64,000 bases of DNA from Prochlorococcus marinus str. MIT 0912 (GCF_027359595.1 NZ_CP114783.1:1054001-1118000), one strand, 5' to 3'. Shown: positions 9,084 to 17,544, counted from the first letter of the stretch. Notes: generated from the sequence alone by a model not told the origin. Numbers and translations are program-made.

Positions 9084-9292
9084 TTTTAAAAATATTGGCT
9101 AGTTGCAATGAAGTAATGCAATCGATTTTTCCTGAAAATATATAAATATTTTCGAGTTCATAATAATAGATAGGGCATCATTCCAAATTTCAAGCAATAA
9201 GAACGTACTGAGCGGATTGCGAATAGCTGGCTTTCAGGACTGTCGCCGCTCCTTAAAGCCACCCTCCTTAAGAAAATGTTAATCAAAAGTAG
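9084..9292. other. Intergenic stretch upstream of the KKA gene
   Basis: AT-rich sequence with no convincing gene on either strand. It must hold the promoter of the minus-strand KKA repeat gene. A less AT-rich segment at about 9205-9270 does not fold into a convincing terminator or match an RNA I recognise. Confidence 0.4.
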
Positions 9293-9460
9293 CCATTACC
9301 TAAACTTGACCTAAGAGAAAAAGACAAATGCGAGTGGGTATTAAACACGCCTCGATGGAAACCTGAATTTATATGTGAATTATGTGGAGCAGGAAACTCA
9401 AAAAAAGGTCACAGACCTGCTTGCTTCTCTCCGACTGAAGTTGGCTATATCTACGGTTGA
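9293..9460 (+). pseudogene. Possible remnant of a small Cys-containing protein
   Basis: From about 9293 to the TGA at 9458-9460 one frame reads like a real protein: KCEWVLNTPRWKPEFICELC, then GAGNSKKGHRPACFSPTEVG. It has a CELCG pair followed by a His and a Cys in a zinc-finger-like spacing. However, the frame has a stop just upstream (TAG 9291-9293) and no ATG, GTG or TTG, so it looks 5'-truncated. It may equally be a chance frame. Confidence 0.35.
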
Positions 9461-9465
9461 ACTCT

Positions 9466-9492
9466 TTGACAAGAGTAGTATATTTGTATTAG
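9466..9492 (+). promoter_or_regulatory. Possible promoter for the DUF1651-like gene
   Basis: A perfect TTGACA (9466-9471) is followed after 15-17 bases by TATTAG/ATTAGT, a weak -10. It lies about 70 bases before the ATG of the next gene. Only the -35 element is convincing. Confidence 0.3.
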
Positions 9493-9559
9493 TTTATTCC
9501 CTATCGCAAACCGCAAGGGAGCCGCCAGTGAGCAGGTGATTTTTGTCTCTTTTTATTGA

Positions 9560-9868
9560 ATGACTCCTCCATCGGACATCAGTTACATGAATCAACCAAT
9601 CAGAGAAGCATTACCAACACCATCAGGATGGTTGGTCGCACCTACTAGAGATTTTTGTCTGTTCTTTATTCGTGATCCAAAATCGGTCTTGGTTGCACCG
9701 ACTGTCTTTACTCAACTTTGGTATTGCCACGAGGATGGCACTCCTACGAAATTAAAAAATACAAGAAAATTGGATTATGAATCTGCCTATGAAACTTGGA
9801 ATGAACTTCTATCTAATGATTGGGAATTAGTAGAGCATCAATTCGGTGCTTGTGTTGATGCTGCTTAA
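9560..9868 (+). CDS. DUF1651-like small protein
   Basis: The 102-residue protein has the layout I associate with DUF1651, a family found almost only in marine picocyanobacteria: a GWLVAP opening, a FIRDPKSVLVAPTVF core, then a basic segment (KLKNTRKLDYESA) and a Trp-containing helix (YETWNELLSNDWELVE). The function of the family is unknown, and its genes are often found in variable regions, as here. The ATG at 9560 is used; the ATG at 9587 is an alternative. The next 500 bases hold no clear gene. Confidence 0.55.
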   Translation: MTPPSDISYMNQPIREALPTPSGWLVAPTRDFCLFFIRDPKSVLVAPTVFTQLWYCHEDGTPTKLKNTRKLDYESAYETWNELLSNDWELVEHQFGACVDAA

Positions 9869-10203
9869 TCAACCAGTGATATCACCCAACACAAGATTAT
9901 TTCTCACCCGACATTCCACCCAACAAAAAACTGAACTATATGCAACAGTATGAACACTCCTGAATCAATCAATTTCGTTTATCTAGTCACTGAAAGGCAT
10001 TTGAATCTCTATGAAGCATCCTGAACCAAATTAAGAACGGAGAGGTAAGAGAATAGAGTTGAGTTCATATGCACCGCAGCGGAAGGGGTTGAACGGATTG
10101 CTGGTGAATTAGGGCTTTCCCCCTACATTTTCCCCTACGCTTAAAATGTTATTTAAGAGCGACTATTCTCTTCCCCTGACTAAAGATAATAAAAATACCC
10201 AGA
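9869..10203. other. Gene-poor island sequence
   Basis: No supported gene. A 24-codon frame (9950-10024, beginning MNTPESINF) is too short to call. At 10036-10045 AACGGAGAGG resembles the 3' end of the tRNA-Ser gene at 13763 over 9 bases. The C-rich repeat at 10115-10138 lies here. Confidence 0.4.
10115..10138 (+). repeat. C-rich direct repeat, left copy
   Basis: CTTTCCCCCTACATTTTCCCCTAC. It matches the right copy at 13614-13637 except for one inserted A and one missing C. Read on the minus strand it gives codons VGENVGGK. The two copies, 3.5 kb apart in the same orientation, enclose the TPR gene and small ORFs. Confidence 0.7.
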
Positions 10204-10227
10204 CCCCTTACCACAACACGAAGTTTG

Positions 10228-10236
10228 TGCTATAAT
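10228..10236 (+). promoter_or_regulatory. Extended -10 promoter element
   Basis: TGCTATAAT is an exact extended -10 (TGn plus TATAAT at 10231-10236). It stands upstream of the small ORF at 10390 and the TPR gene, with no strong -35 box visible. It is a plausible promoter for this island transcription unit. Confidence 0.5.
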
Positions 10237-10389
10237 ATTTATATCCAAAACGGAAGATATTGCTTGAAAGGGTTAATTATTGAGTAGTAGCGGATTATTT
10301 TCACTAACTGTAAAAAAGGGTTTTTTCATTCCGATCTCTACATAGGTGAAATACCAAACGAAGCAATCACAAGGGCTTGTGATGCCCTC

Positions 10390-10677
10390 TTGGAACTCTT
10401 AGGTAAATCAGATCAATCAGGGATTCCGATAAATATCAAAGAGGTAGGAATGAGAGCTTTAAAACTTCTTTTATTGGAATTGTTTATCAGAGAAGCGAAG
10501 TGGGTAGGGAAGCATCCCAACTCATTAAAACATCAGAGAGTTCGAATAGATGAGTTTTCGCAAACCTTTGATTATGGATTAAAAGACATAACCAAATTGG
10601 ACGACTTCAATCAAGTATTTGACTGGGAAAATAGTTTTTTTTACAAGCAAGCTCTTAGAAATCAAAGAAAAATCTGA
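10390..10677 (+). CDS. Hypothetical protein, possibly 5'-truncated
   Basis: The frame is open from a TAG just before 10292, but the first usual start is the TTG at 10390. The upstream in-frame peptide (HSDLYIGEIPNEAITRACDA) also looks coding, so the true start may be non-standard or lost. The C-terminal part is rich in aromatic and charged residues, and no family is recognised. It ends at TGA 10675-10677. The following TPR gene is in the same frame, 27 bases later. Confidence 0.4.
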   Translation: MELLGKSDQSGIPINIKEVGMRALKLLLLELFIREAKWVGKHPNSLKHQRVRIDEFSQTFDYGLKDITKLDDFNQVFDWENSFFYKQALRNQRKI

Positions 10678-10704
10678 TATATTCAAATTTTAGTTTTTTT
10701 AGAC

Positions 10705-12981
10705 TTGGAAGCGAATATAGAAACAGCTCAAACGCTCTTTAAACAAAATAAATATCAAGAAGCAATTGATGCTTGTAAGGAAATATTAGCTATTGATAGC
10801 AATTCAATAGAAGCTATAAAATTAATCGCAAAATCTTCTTTAGTAACAAGACAGATTGATGATGCTCGTTTATATTTCAATAAAGCTCTAAATATTCAAT
10901 CTAATGATTATGAAGTAATTAAAGATTTAGGCAATACCTATCAAGCTGTTGGGGATATGAATACTGCTAAAAAATATTATCAAAAAGCAATAGACATAAA
11001 TAAAAAATATACTCCAGCCTTAACTAATCTTGGGAGTATTGAACTCAATACAGGCAACAAACAAGAAGGATTATCTTTATTAATCAAAGCGACTGAATCA
11101 GATCCACAATCAGCTCCTGCTTGGGTGAATCTTGCTAATGGTTATTATCAATTAGGGAAGGCGAAAGAGGCTGAAATTGCCTGCCACAAATCAATAGAAC
11201 TTAACCCTAACCTCTTTAACTCTCATTTCCTTCTTAGCTCCATCCTTCTTGGGCAAAAGAAACTTCAAGAAGCCGAACAATCTCTTCGCCAAACAATTGA
11301 ACTCAAACCTGATTTCTTTCAAGCTCATTTAAATCTTGGGGCAGTTTTACAAGAGCTAGGAAAATCACAAGAAGCTGAAATATCCATACGCAAATCAATA
11401 GAACTTAACCCTAACCTGTTTAACTCTCATTTCCTTCTTAGCTCCATCCTTCTTGGGCAAAAGAAACTTCAAGAAGCCGAACAATCTCTTCGCCAAACAA
11501 TTGAACTCAAACCTGATTTCTTTCAAGCTCATTTAAATCTTGGGGCAGTTTTACAAGAGCTAGGAAAATCACAAGAAGCTGAAATATCCATACGCAAATC
11601 AATAGAACTTAACCCTAACCTGTTTAACTCTCATTTCCTTCTTAGCTCCATCCTTCTTGGGCAAAAGAAACTTCAAGAAGCCGAACAATCTCTTCGCCAA
11701 ACAATTGAACTCAAACCTGATTTCTTTCAAGCTCACTCAGCTTTAGGTGGCTTAATGGGAAAACTTGGTAAATTACAAGAAGCAGAAATCTCTACTCGCA
11801 AAGCAATTGAAATTAATCCTGATAACGCTGCGGCGCATAACAATCTAGGAAACATATTTCGAGATATTTCCAACTTACAAGAAGCAGTATTGTCATACGG
11901 CAAAGCAATAAAAATTAATCCTGATTTCGCAGAAGCGCATTTCAATCTGGGAAACATATTGAGAGATCTTGGCAAATTACAAGAAGCAGAATTATCGATT
12001 CGCAAAGCAATTGAAATTAAACCTGATTACGCAGAAGCATATTTCAATCTGGGAAACATATTGAGAGATCTTGGCAAATTACAAGAAGCAGAATTATCGA
12101 TTCGCAAAGTAATTGAAATTAAACCTGATTACGCAGAGGCACATTCAAAACTGGGAAGTATATTGATAGATCTAAGCAAATTAAAAGAAGCAGAATTATC
12201 ACTCCGCAAAGCAATTAAAATTAAACCTAATTGGCTAGCATATATTTTATATGCTGGATGTATTTTTACAAGGAAAGCTTTCGAAGTAGCAACAAGTAAC
12301 CTATTAGAAGCAAAGTCACTAGAACTAAAGAACCATCAAAAGGCTTATATAAATGCCGCACTGAAAGCAACAGATTTAGCAAAGAATAATTCAATCTATT
12401 CAAAAAACTTAAACATTGCAAAAGGGTCAACATTATTAATTAATAAAAGTAAAAATAAATTAGTTTTAAATCTAAAAAGAGAAGATGAGTTATTAACCTA
12501 TTTATATAGTGTCAAGAATCGAGAGTTAAATAACACAATAGATGCTCGCTATGGAAAAGGTTTTTGTTCTCAAAACCTTTATTTCTTTGATGATCAATCT
12601 CCACTCATATCCAACCTTTCAGATAATTTAAAGAAGATTTGCAAGGAAGAGTTAGGATTAAAGGAAATAATGATTTGCGAGTCATTTTTTAATATTTTCA
12701 AATCAGGATCTAAGGCTGGTGCTAAGCCTCATAAACATTTGGGTAAGAGCGACTCTTTCTTTGGATTAGAATTTTATAAATTTAGCTTAATATATTATAT
12801 AGATATAGGAGATCAAAATGGTGAAGATCCAGGAATACTAAAATTATATGATCCTGATGAAGAAATACTACCAACTAACAATATGTTGGTAATCATTGGC
12901 GCAGAAAGATATCATTCAGTTTCCTATCTTGGTAGAAAAGACAGAGTAGTTTTAAGTGCCAATTTCTATGGCTTTTACTAA
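10705..12981 (+). CDS. TPR-repeat protein with C-terminal 2OG-Fe(II) oxygenase-like domain
   Basis: Residues 1-~540 are tandem 34-residue TPR units, with consensus like AEAHFNLGNILRDLGKLQEA. The last ~165 residues resemble the 2-oxoglutarate/Fe(II) dioxygenase-like domain often attached to TPRs in marine cyanobacteria and phages. They include KPHKHLGKSD (His676, His678), the beta strand FSLIYYIDIGD, GILKLYDP, and ERYHSVSYLGRKDR with His737 and Arg747 as candidate metal and cosubstrate ligands. The enzyme would hydroxylate an unknown protein or small molecule, with the TPRs binding the partner. The start is a TTG; no in-frame ATG occurs before the third TPR. A 68-residue block is repeated exactly two and a half times. 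Confidence 0.85.
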   Translation: MEANIETAQTLFKQNKYQEAIDACKEILAIDSNSIEAIKLIAKSSLVTRQIDDARLYFNKALNIQSNDYEVIKDLGNTYQAVGDMNTAKKYYQKAIDINKKYTPALTNLGSIELNTGNKQEGLSLLIKATESDPQSAPAWVNLANGYYQLGKAKEAEIACHKSIELNPNLFNSHFLLSSILLGQKKLQEAEQSLRQTIELKPDFFQAHLNLGAVLQELGKSQEAEISIRKSIELNPNLFNSHFLLSSILLGQKKLQEAEQSLRQTIELKPDFFQAHLNLGAVLQELGKSQEAEISIRKSIELNPNLFNSHFLLSSILLGQKKLQEAEQSLRQTIELKPDFFQAHSALGGLMGKLGKLQEAEISTRKAIEINPDNAAAHNNLGNIFRDISNLQEAVLSYGKAIKINPDFAEAHFNLGNILRDLGKLQEAELSIRKAIEIKPDYAEAYFNLGNILRDLGKLQEAELSIRKVIEIKPDYAEAHSKLGSILIDLSKLKEAELSLRKAIKIKPNWLAYILYAGCIFTRKAFEVATSNLLEAKSLELKNHQKAYINAALKATDLAKNNSIYSKNLNIAKGSTLLINKSKNKLVLNLKREDELLTYLYSVKNRELNNTIDARYGKGFCSQNLYFFDDQSPLISNLSDNLKKICKEELGLKEIMICESFFNIFKSGSKAGAKPHKHLGKSDSFFGLEFYKFSLIYYIDIGDQNGEDPGILKLYDPDEEILPTNNMLVIIGAERYHSVSYLGRKDRVVLSANFYGFY
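11203..11735 (+). repeat. 204-bp tandem duplication inside the TPR gene
   Basis: Copies begin at 11203, 11407 and 11611 (AACCCTAACCT...). The first two are full 204-base units and the third runs about 125 bases before diverging at 11735. Differences are almost absent (CTC/CTG in the first line). Each unit equals 68 codons, two TPRs, so the frame is kept. Near-identity at synonymous sites shows that the duplications are recent or are being homogenised. Confidence 0.92.
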
Positions 12982-13186
12982 TCATCAATTCTAAATATTT
13001 TAAGGATAATTATATTTCTCAGAAGATAAGAAACAAATAATCTTAAAAACAAAGAAAACATTTGAAGAGAAACATCCCACGACCTTCAAATGTATGTATC
13101 GTTTCTGGGTTTCTAAAGGCGAATAAATAATAAATAATTATTCTAGAAATAAGAAAATTAAATGAGAACACAAGGCATTTACTTAA

Positions 13187-13354
13187 ATGTTTTACGCAGA
13201 AATGATTGAGAAGTATTCAGAAAAGTTCAACCCATCCAAAGCGGACACAATTGCTGAGATTCTTAGAGCGTATCCAAAACTTATTGCTTACAAGCAGAAG
13301 GTAATAGAGGGAGAAAGCAGATCATTTGTGAGGATGTTTTCAAATGCCGTATGA
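13187..13354 (+). CDS. Small hypothetical protein (55 residues)
   Basis: ATG 13187 to TGA 13352-13354 encodes a charged helical peptide (MFYAEMIEKYSEKFNPSKAD ... AYPKLIAYKQKVIEGESRSF). Residue use is that of a real soluble protein, with a likely helix-turn-helix shape, but no family is recognised. The next small frame overlaps its last 11 bases, a sign of translational coupling. Confidence 0.5.
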   Translation: MFYAEMIEKYSEKFNPSKADTIAEILRAYPKLIAYKQKVIEGESRSFVRMFSNAV

Positions 13355-13508
13355 AAAGAATAAAACCACCTACCAAGATGAGGAGTGGTTTGAGAGAGAG
13401 CAAAGAGAAGAGTTAGTGAATACATTAAATAGAGAATCCTATTTCTCATTTGGAGTAGAGAGCACCCACCCACCGTTACGGGTGCTCTTTTTTTATGCCT
13501 TCTTGTAA
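13344..13508 (+). CDS. Small hypothetical protein, 3' part doubtful
   Basis: This frame starts inside the end of the previous ORF (ATGCCGTATGA overlap) and opens with MPYEKNKTTYQDEEWFEREQ, a very acidic/basic helical segment. Its formal stop is TAA 13506-13508, but the last codons read through a strong hairpin terminator (13459-13494). Either the real coding end was lost or the terminator lies within the gene. The coding call for the first ~38 codons is moderate; the tail is unlikely to be meaningful. Confidence 0.35.
   Translation: MPYEKNKTTYQDEEWFEREQREELVNTLNRESYFSFGVESTHPPLRVLFFYAFL
13459..13494 (+). terminator. Rho-independent terminator
   Basis: AGAGCACCC (13459-13467) pairs with GGGTGCTCT (13480-13488), followed by T residues to 13494. 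It is a strong, textbook terminator ending the island small-ORF transcript. Confidence 0.88.
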
Positions 13509-13613
13509 GGCGAGGCAGGAGAAAAAAACCCCCACATCCTCAAAAAAGTTTCGCCCACGCAGCATCCGAAATAGATTGACATACCTGAGATCTCGCATCC
13601 CTTCAGCGATTTC

Positions 13614-13637
13614 CTTTCCCCCTACTTTTCCCCCTAC
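13614..13637 (+). repeat. C-rich direct repeat, right copy
   Basis: CTTTCCCCCTACTTTTCCCCCTAC, the partner of 10115-10138. Its minus-strand reading VGGKVGGK continues as an open frame toward 13495, so it may derive from a degraded gene, possibly an integrase end; that is speculation. It sits about 125 bases from the tRNA-Ser 3' end. Confidence 0.7.
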
Positions 13638-13762
13638 ACAGAGCACGGTTTCTATGGCACACTTACGGAACCCTACGAACTCTGCATCCTTCTAATCCTT
13701 TGCTGCAGAAGCGTTTTGACTCTTCTCTGAACTTATATAAACTCGCCCGAACTTAAAAAACA

Positions 13763-13851
13763 CGGAGAGGGAGGGATTCGAACCCTCGACAGAAGTTACC
13801 TCCTGTAACTCCTTAGCAGGGAGCCGCTTTCAACCACTCAGCCACCTCTCC
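13763..13851 (-). tRNA. tRNA-Ser(GCU)
   Basis: On the minus strand the 89-base sequence starts GGAGAGGTGGCTGAGTGG, has the anticodon GCT in CTGCTAA, a long variable arm typical of serine tRNAs, the T-loop GGTTCGAATCC and the matching acceptor CCTCTCC plus G. CCA is not encoded. Its 3' end faces the accessory island, as at many tRNA integration sites. Confidence 0.96.
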
Positions 13852-13911
13852 ATATTTAATACCTTATCAAGTCACAGATCAAAATTTTTGGATTGTGCTC
13901 CTCTACAAATT

Positions 13912-15120
13912 TTAAGTGACAACTCGAGGAAGACGATTTCTAAAACTACAAAGAACTTCCCATGGAATTGATCCAGACAAATCACACCAATTTTGGGGTG
14001 GAATACAAACTTCTCCATCAGTTCCAAGAAGGGTTAAAACTTGACCTGTTTTAATATCTGGTTTATCTGTTATGTCGAAAACCATTTGATCCATGGCAAT
14101 CGCGCCCACTTGGGGCACCAAAACACCATCTATTGAGGCTGAAATTTTCCCAGAAAGATTTCTACTGACCCCATCTGCATAGCCAATGGCAACTACAGCA
14201 AGCTTGCTTTTCCTTTGCGTTTTGAAAAAATGTCCATATCCTACTCCTGTCCCTTTCTCTACTTCCCGAACCAAAGTCACTCGAGCCTTAACTTTCAAGG
14301 CTGGGTTAAGGTTCAAATTAGACTCAAAATGATTTACAGGAAAATAACCATACAAGCTAAGTCCAACTCTAACCATATCGAAATGAAGACGCCTATCAGA
14401 AAGTGTTCCAGCAGAATTTGCTAGATGTCTACATAGAATCTTACTTCTTGAGCCCAAATCCTCTAAAACCTTCTCAAATCTAGTCAACTGAATCTGTGTG
14501 AAATTAGGTTGATTAGTGTTTCCTAAATCTTTATCAGCAATTGCCAAATGACTATATATCCCCTTTAAGGATATATTTTCTAAAGAATCAATTTTAACAA
14601 TTAATTCTTTTACTTCATTGCAATCACAACCAAGTCTCGTCATACCCGTATCAACTTTTAAATGAATATCAAATTTCTTATGATTATTTTCAGCGATGTT
14701 ATTGCAGATTATTGCCTCACGAATTCCACTAATCGTAGGAATAAGATCCCAGCAAAAAGAGGAATAAAGTTCTTCTGCATTAATTAGATTTCCAAGAATT
14801 AATATCTGACACTTCAAGCCAGCATTTCTTAATTGAATACCCTCTTCTAAAGTTGCCACTCCAAGACTATCAGCGCCTCCAATCAAAGCAGAATTAGCAA
14901 CAGTCTCTGCCCCATGTCCGTATCCATCGGCTTTTACAACTGCCATTAGTAAACAATCTTTGCCAATAAATTTTTTCAAGACTCTGGAATTATTTTCAAT
15001 AACTTTCGAATCGACCTCAACCCATGCACGACTTCGAGGATCTGGGCTAATTACATTTTCAGTTGCCCCACGAAAAGTGAAAGATCTCTCACTTCTATTG
15101 ACCTTTGACGTACTTTGCAT
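13912..15120 (-). CDS. alr: Alanine racemase
   Basis: The PLP enzyme makes D-alanine for peptidoglycan. The PLP lysine lies in LMAVVKADGYGHG, the substrate-facing segment in DTGMTRLGC, the second catalytic tyrosine in GVGYGHFFKT, and the dimer-site motif in AIAMDQMVFD. I start at ATG 15118-15120 (MQSTSKVNRSERSF), giving 402 residues. A longer frame to 15195 would overlap the divergent HNH gene and adds unlike residues. Confidence 0.95.
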   Translation of the reverse strand: MQSTSKVNRSERSFTFRGATENVISPDPRSRAWVEVDSKVIENNSRVLKKFIGKDCLLMAVVKADGYGHGAETVANSALIGGADSLGVATLEEGIQLRNAGLKCQILILGNLINAEELYSSFCWDLIPTISGIREAIICNNIAENNHKKFDIHLKVDTGMTRLGCDCNEVKELIVKIDSLENISLKGIYSHLAIADKDLGNTNQPNFTQIQLTRFEKVLEDLGSRSKILCRHLANSAGTLSDRRLHFDMVRVGLSLYGYFPVNHFESNLNLNPALKVKARVTLVREVEKGTGVGYGHFFKTQRKSKLAVVAIGYADGVSRNLSGKISASIDGVLVPQVGAIAMDQMVFDITDKPDIKTGQVLTLLGTDGEVCIPPQNWCDLSGSIPWEVLCSFRNRLPRVVT

Positions 15121-15193
15121 GCAATCAATGTAATAAGGGAAACTGCAACAAGGCTGTAATACCACTAGCATGCCGCTTAAATAGCTTGCTTGC

Positions 15194-15700
15194 ATGGGTC
15201 AAGTTCTTGTTTTGAATGCGTCCTATGAGCCATTGAACATCACTTCATGGCGTCGCGCGACTGTTTTAATGCTTAAAGGCAAGGCTGAAAGTCTTGAAGA
15301 AGATGCTTCACACAATATTAGGCAAGATATCAAAGCACCTACGGTAATAAGATTGAGGCAATTTATTAGAGTTCCATATCGTGATATTCCTCTTTCTAGA
15401 AAAAATATATTTCAAAGAGATAATAACTGTTGTCAATATTGTGGGCAGAAAAATAAAAAACTTTCAATAGATCATGTTTTGCCCCGCAGTAGAGGAGGAA
15501 CTGACAATTGGGAAAATGTGATTACTGCATGTCTTCAATGTAACGTAATGAAGGGCAATAGAACTCCGGAAGAAGCAAAAATGCCTTTAAAAACAAAACC
15601 TTATAAACCTTTAAATAATATGAGTTTTGAAACAACAAAACAAATTCATTCTGGTCGTCATAAAGAATGGAGTAAATATGTAATTGGATGGGTAGCTTAG
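15194..15700 (+). CDS. HNH endonuclease family protein
   Basis: This 168-residue protein belongs to the cyanobacterial HNH group that opens LVLNASYEPLNI and has a C-terminal HNH fold. Two zinc-binding CxxC pairs frame the site (CQYCG and CLQCN), with the catalytic SIDHVLPRSRGG and N-x8-H-like residues between them. The family is conserved in nearly all cyanobacteria but its target is not established; a role in DNA repair or RNA processing is only a guess. It converges on prfA with 5 bases between stops. Confidence 0.9.
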   Translation: MGQVLVLNASYEPLNITSWRRATVLMLKGKAESLEEDASHNIRQDIKAPTVIRLRQFIRVPYRDIPLSRKNIFQRDNNCCQYCGQKNKKLSIDHVLPRSRGGTDNWENVITACLQCNVMKGNRTPEEAKMPLKTKPYKPLNNMSFETTKQIHSGRHKEWSKYVIGWVA

Positions 15701-15705
15701 TTTTT

Positions 15706-16803
15706 TTAATCTTCTGATTGATTGCTCAGTTCTTCCATTTGCCTTTTTTGTTCTTCAGCAATACATGCTCCAATTACATCTTCTAGTTGACCAGCTAAAA
15801 CTTGTTCAAGCGGAAAGTTAGTTCCTAATCTGTGATCAGTTGTTCGATTATCTTTATAATTATAGGTTCGTATTTTTTCACTTCTATCACCAGTTCCGAC
15901 CTGAGATAAACGAGCAGATCTCTCTTGAGCATTTGCCTCTGCAATCTCTAATTCTAATAATTTAGCTCTTAAAATCTCCATTGCTCTCTCCCTATTTTGT
16001 AATTGGGAACGTTCCTGTGTACAAAAAACTCTTATACCTGAGGGTTTATGAAATAGATCTATTGCTGTTTCAACTTTATTAACATTTTGCCCACCAGCGC
16101 CACCAGACCTGGCTGTACTAATTTCCAAGTCAGTAGATTCTATCTTTACCTCAACTGGATCAGCCTCAGGCATTACAGCGACAGTCGCGGTAGAAGTATG
16201 TACTCTTCCTTGAGATTCAGTTGAAGGAACTCTTTGGACTCTATGAACCCCTGCTTCAAACTTTAATTGACTATAAACAGAATCCCCTTTAACAGAGATA
16301 ATCATTTCACGAAAACCACCCATATCAGCTTCTGTTGAACTGATGGGCTTTACATTCCAACCTAATTTTTGTCCATATCTCTCATACATTCTTGCTAAAT
16401 CACCAGCCCATAAACAAGCTTCATTCCCTCCTGCTCCTGCTCTTATTTCAAGCATCACACTTTTTTCATCTCTTGGATCTTTGGGCAAAAGAGCCAAAGT
16501 CAATTTTTGAATTAATTCATTTTTTGAAAGTTCAAGATTTTCAAGTTCTTCTCTAGCCAAAAGTTCCATCTCTTTATCGTCTCTACTCTCTTTCACTAAA
16601 GCTTTAGCTTCTAAAAACTCTCTTTCTATAAGTTGGAGTTTGGCAAAATCATTAACCAAAGGCTCTAGACGAGATCTCTCTCTAGAAATTTTCTCTAATT
16701 GTTTAGGGTCTGATGCAACATCAGGATCAGCAAGTTGCATCTCTAAGTTTTCAAAACTACTTTTAGCTGTTTCTAATCGTTTTATTAGGGTTGAAGAATC
16801 CAT
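15706..16803 (-). CDS. prfA: Peptide chain release factor 1
   Basis: RF1 reads UAA and UAG and triggers peptide release. The 365-residue protein carries the catalytic GGQ in [15 protein letters not shown] and the conserved C-terminal segment [18 protein letters not shown]. It is the last gene of the ribosomal superoperon, 35 bases after rpmE, an order shared by cyanobacteria. No hairpin terminator is evident before the convergent HNH gene. Confidence 0.97.
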   Translation of the reverse strand: MDSSTLIKRLETAKSSFENLEMQLADPDVASDPKQLEKISRERSRLEPLVNDFAKLQLIEREFLEAKALVKESRDDKEMELLAREELENLELSKNELIQKLTLALLPKDPRDEKSVMLEIRAGAGGNEACLWAGDLARMYERYGQKLGWNVKPISSTEADMGGFREMIISVKGDSVYSQLKFEAGVHRVQRVPSTESQGRVHTSTATVAVMPEADPVEVKIESTDLEISTARSGGAGGQNVNKVETAIDLFHKPSGIRVFCTQERSQLQNRERAMEILRAKLLELEIAEANAQERSARLSQVGTGDRSEKIRTYNYKDNRTTDHRLGTNFPLEQVLAGQLEDVIGACIAEEQKRQMEELSNQSED

Positions 16804-16838
16804 TTCTTTGTATTCCCTAAATCTTCAGATAATAGCTA

Positions 16839-17099
16839 TCAACTTTCTTTTTTTTCTTTTTGAGATTTATCTTTTTCTTCACTTGAATCAGAAGAAGCCA
16901 TCCCATATTTCCTCATAAATCTATCCACTCTTCCTTCCGTATCTAAAATCTTCTGGGTTCCTGTAAAGAAAGGATGGTTTCCACTCCAAACATCAACCTG
17001 AATTTCAGGCTGGGTAGAACCCGTTGTCATAACAACTTCTCCATTACAAATAACTTTTGCATCTGGATACCAAGTTGGATGTATGTCTGATTTAGGCAT
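16839..17099 (-). CDS. rpmE: 50S ribosomal protein bL31
   Basis: The 86-residue protein starts at ATG 17097-17099 (MPKSDIHPTWYPDAKVICNG). A longer frame reaching 17183 only reads back into rpsI. The core GNHPFFTGTQKILDTEGRVD is diagnostic of bL31, which bridges the ribosomal subunits. It has the usual Lys/Glu/Ser-rich tail. Only one cysteine remains in the first strand, so it is the zinc-free type. Confidence 0.96.
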   Translation of the reverse strand: MPKSDIHPTWYPDAKVICNGEVVMTTGSTQPEIQVDVWSGNHPFFTGTQKILDTEGRVDRFMRKYGMASSDSSEEKDKSQKEKKES

Positions 17100-17136
17100 G
17101 ATAAGGAAAGTGTAAGATTTAACGTGAAAAGTAAAA

Positions 17137-17544
17137 TTATCTCTTTGAGAATTGTGGAGCTTTACGAGCTTTTTTGAGACCATATTTACGCCTCTCTTTT
17201 GCTCTAGGATCGCGACTAAGATGGCCCTCTACTTTAAGAGGCTTCCGGTTATCAAGTGACAATTCACATAAAGCCCTTGCTGCTCCTTGCTTTATGGCGT
17301 CAGACTGACCGGTCAAACCTCCTCCATATACGTTTACAAAAACATCATATGATTCACTAAGGCCTAAAGTTTTCAGAGGGGCTTTAACAGCAGATATATA
17401 TGCTGGATTAAAATTCAAATAATGATCACCAGGACGACCGTTGATGATTATTTCACCTTTTCCAGGGATTAACCGTACTCTAGCTACCGATGTCTTACGT
17501 CTACCAGTGCCCCAGTAAACTACTTTGTTTGTCGAACTAGTCAT
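17137..17544 (-). CDS. rpsI: 30S ribosomal protein uS9
   Basis: uS9 reaches with its basic C-terminal tail to the P-site tRNA. The 135-residue product has [16 protein letters not shown] at the N terminus and ends [12 protein letters not shown], the conserved tail. Its start overlaps the rplM stop by four bases (ATGA type), so the pair is translationally coupled. Confidence 0.98.
   Translation of the reverse strand: MTSSTNKVVYWGTGRRKTSVARVRLIPGKGEIIINGRPGDHYLNFNPAYISAVKAPLKTLGLSESYDVFVNVYGGGLTGQSDAIKQGAARALCELSLDNRKPLKVEGHLSRDPRAKERRKYGLKKARKAPQFSKR

Noticed and set aside
11733-12005. 90-codon minus-strand frame inside the TPR gene
   Set aside because: Antisense shadow created by the TPR repetition.
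13495-13695. 66-codon plus-strand frame near tRNA-Ser
   Set aside because: It is basic, Ser/Pro-rich and starts inside a terminator T run. It looks like chance coding across the C-rich repeat.
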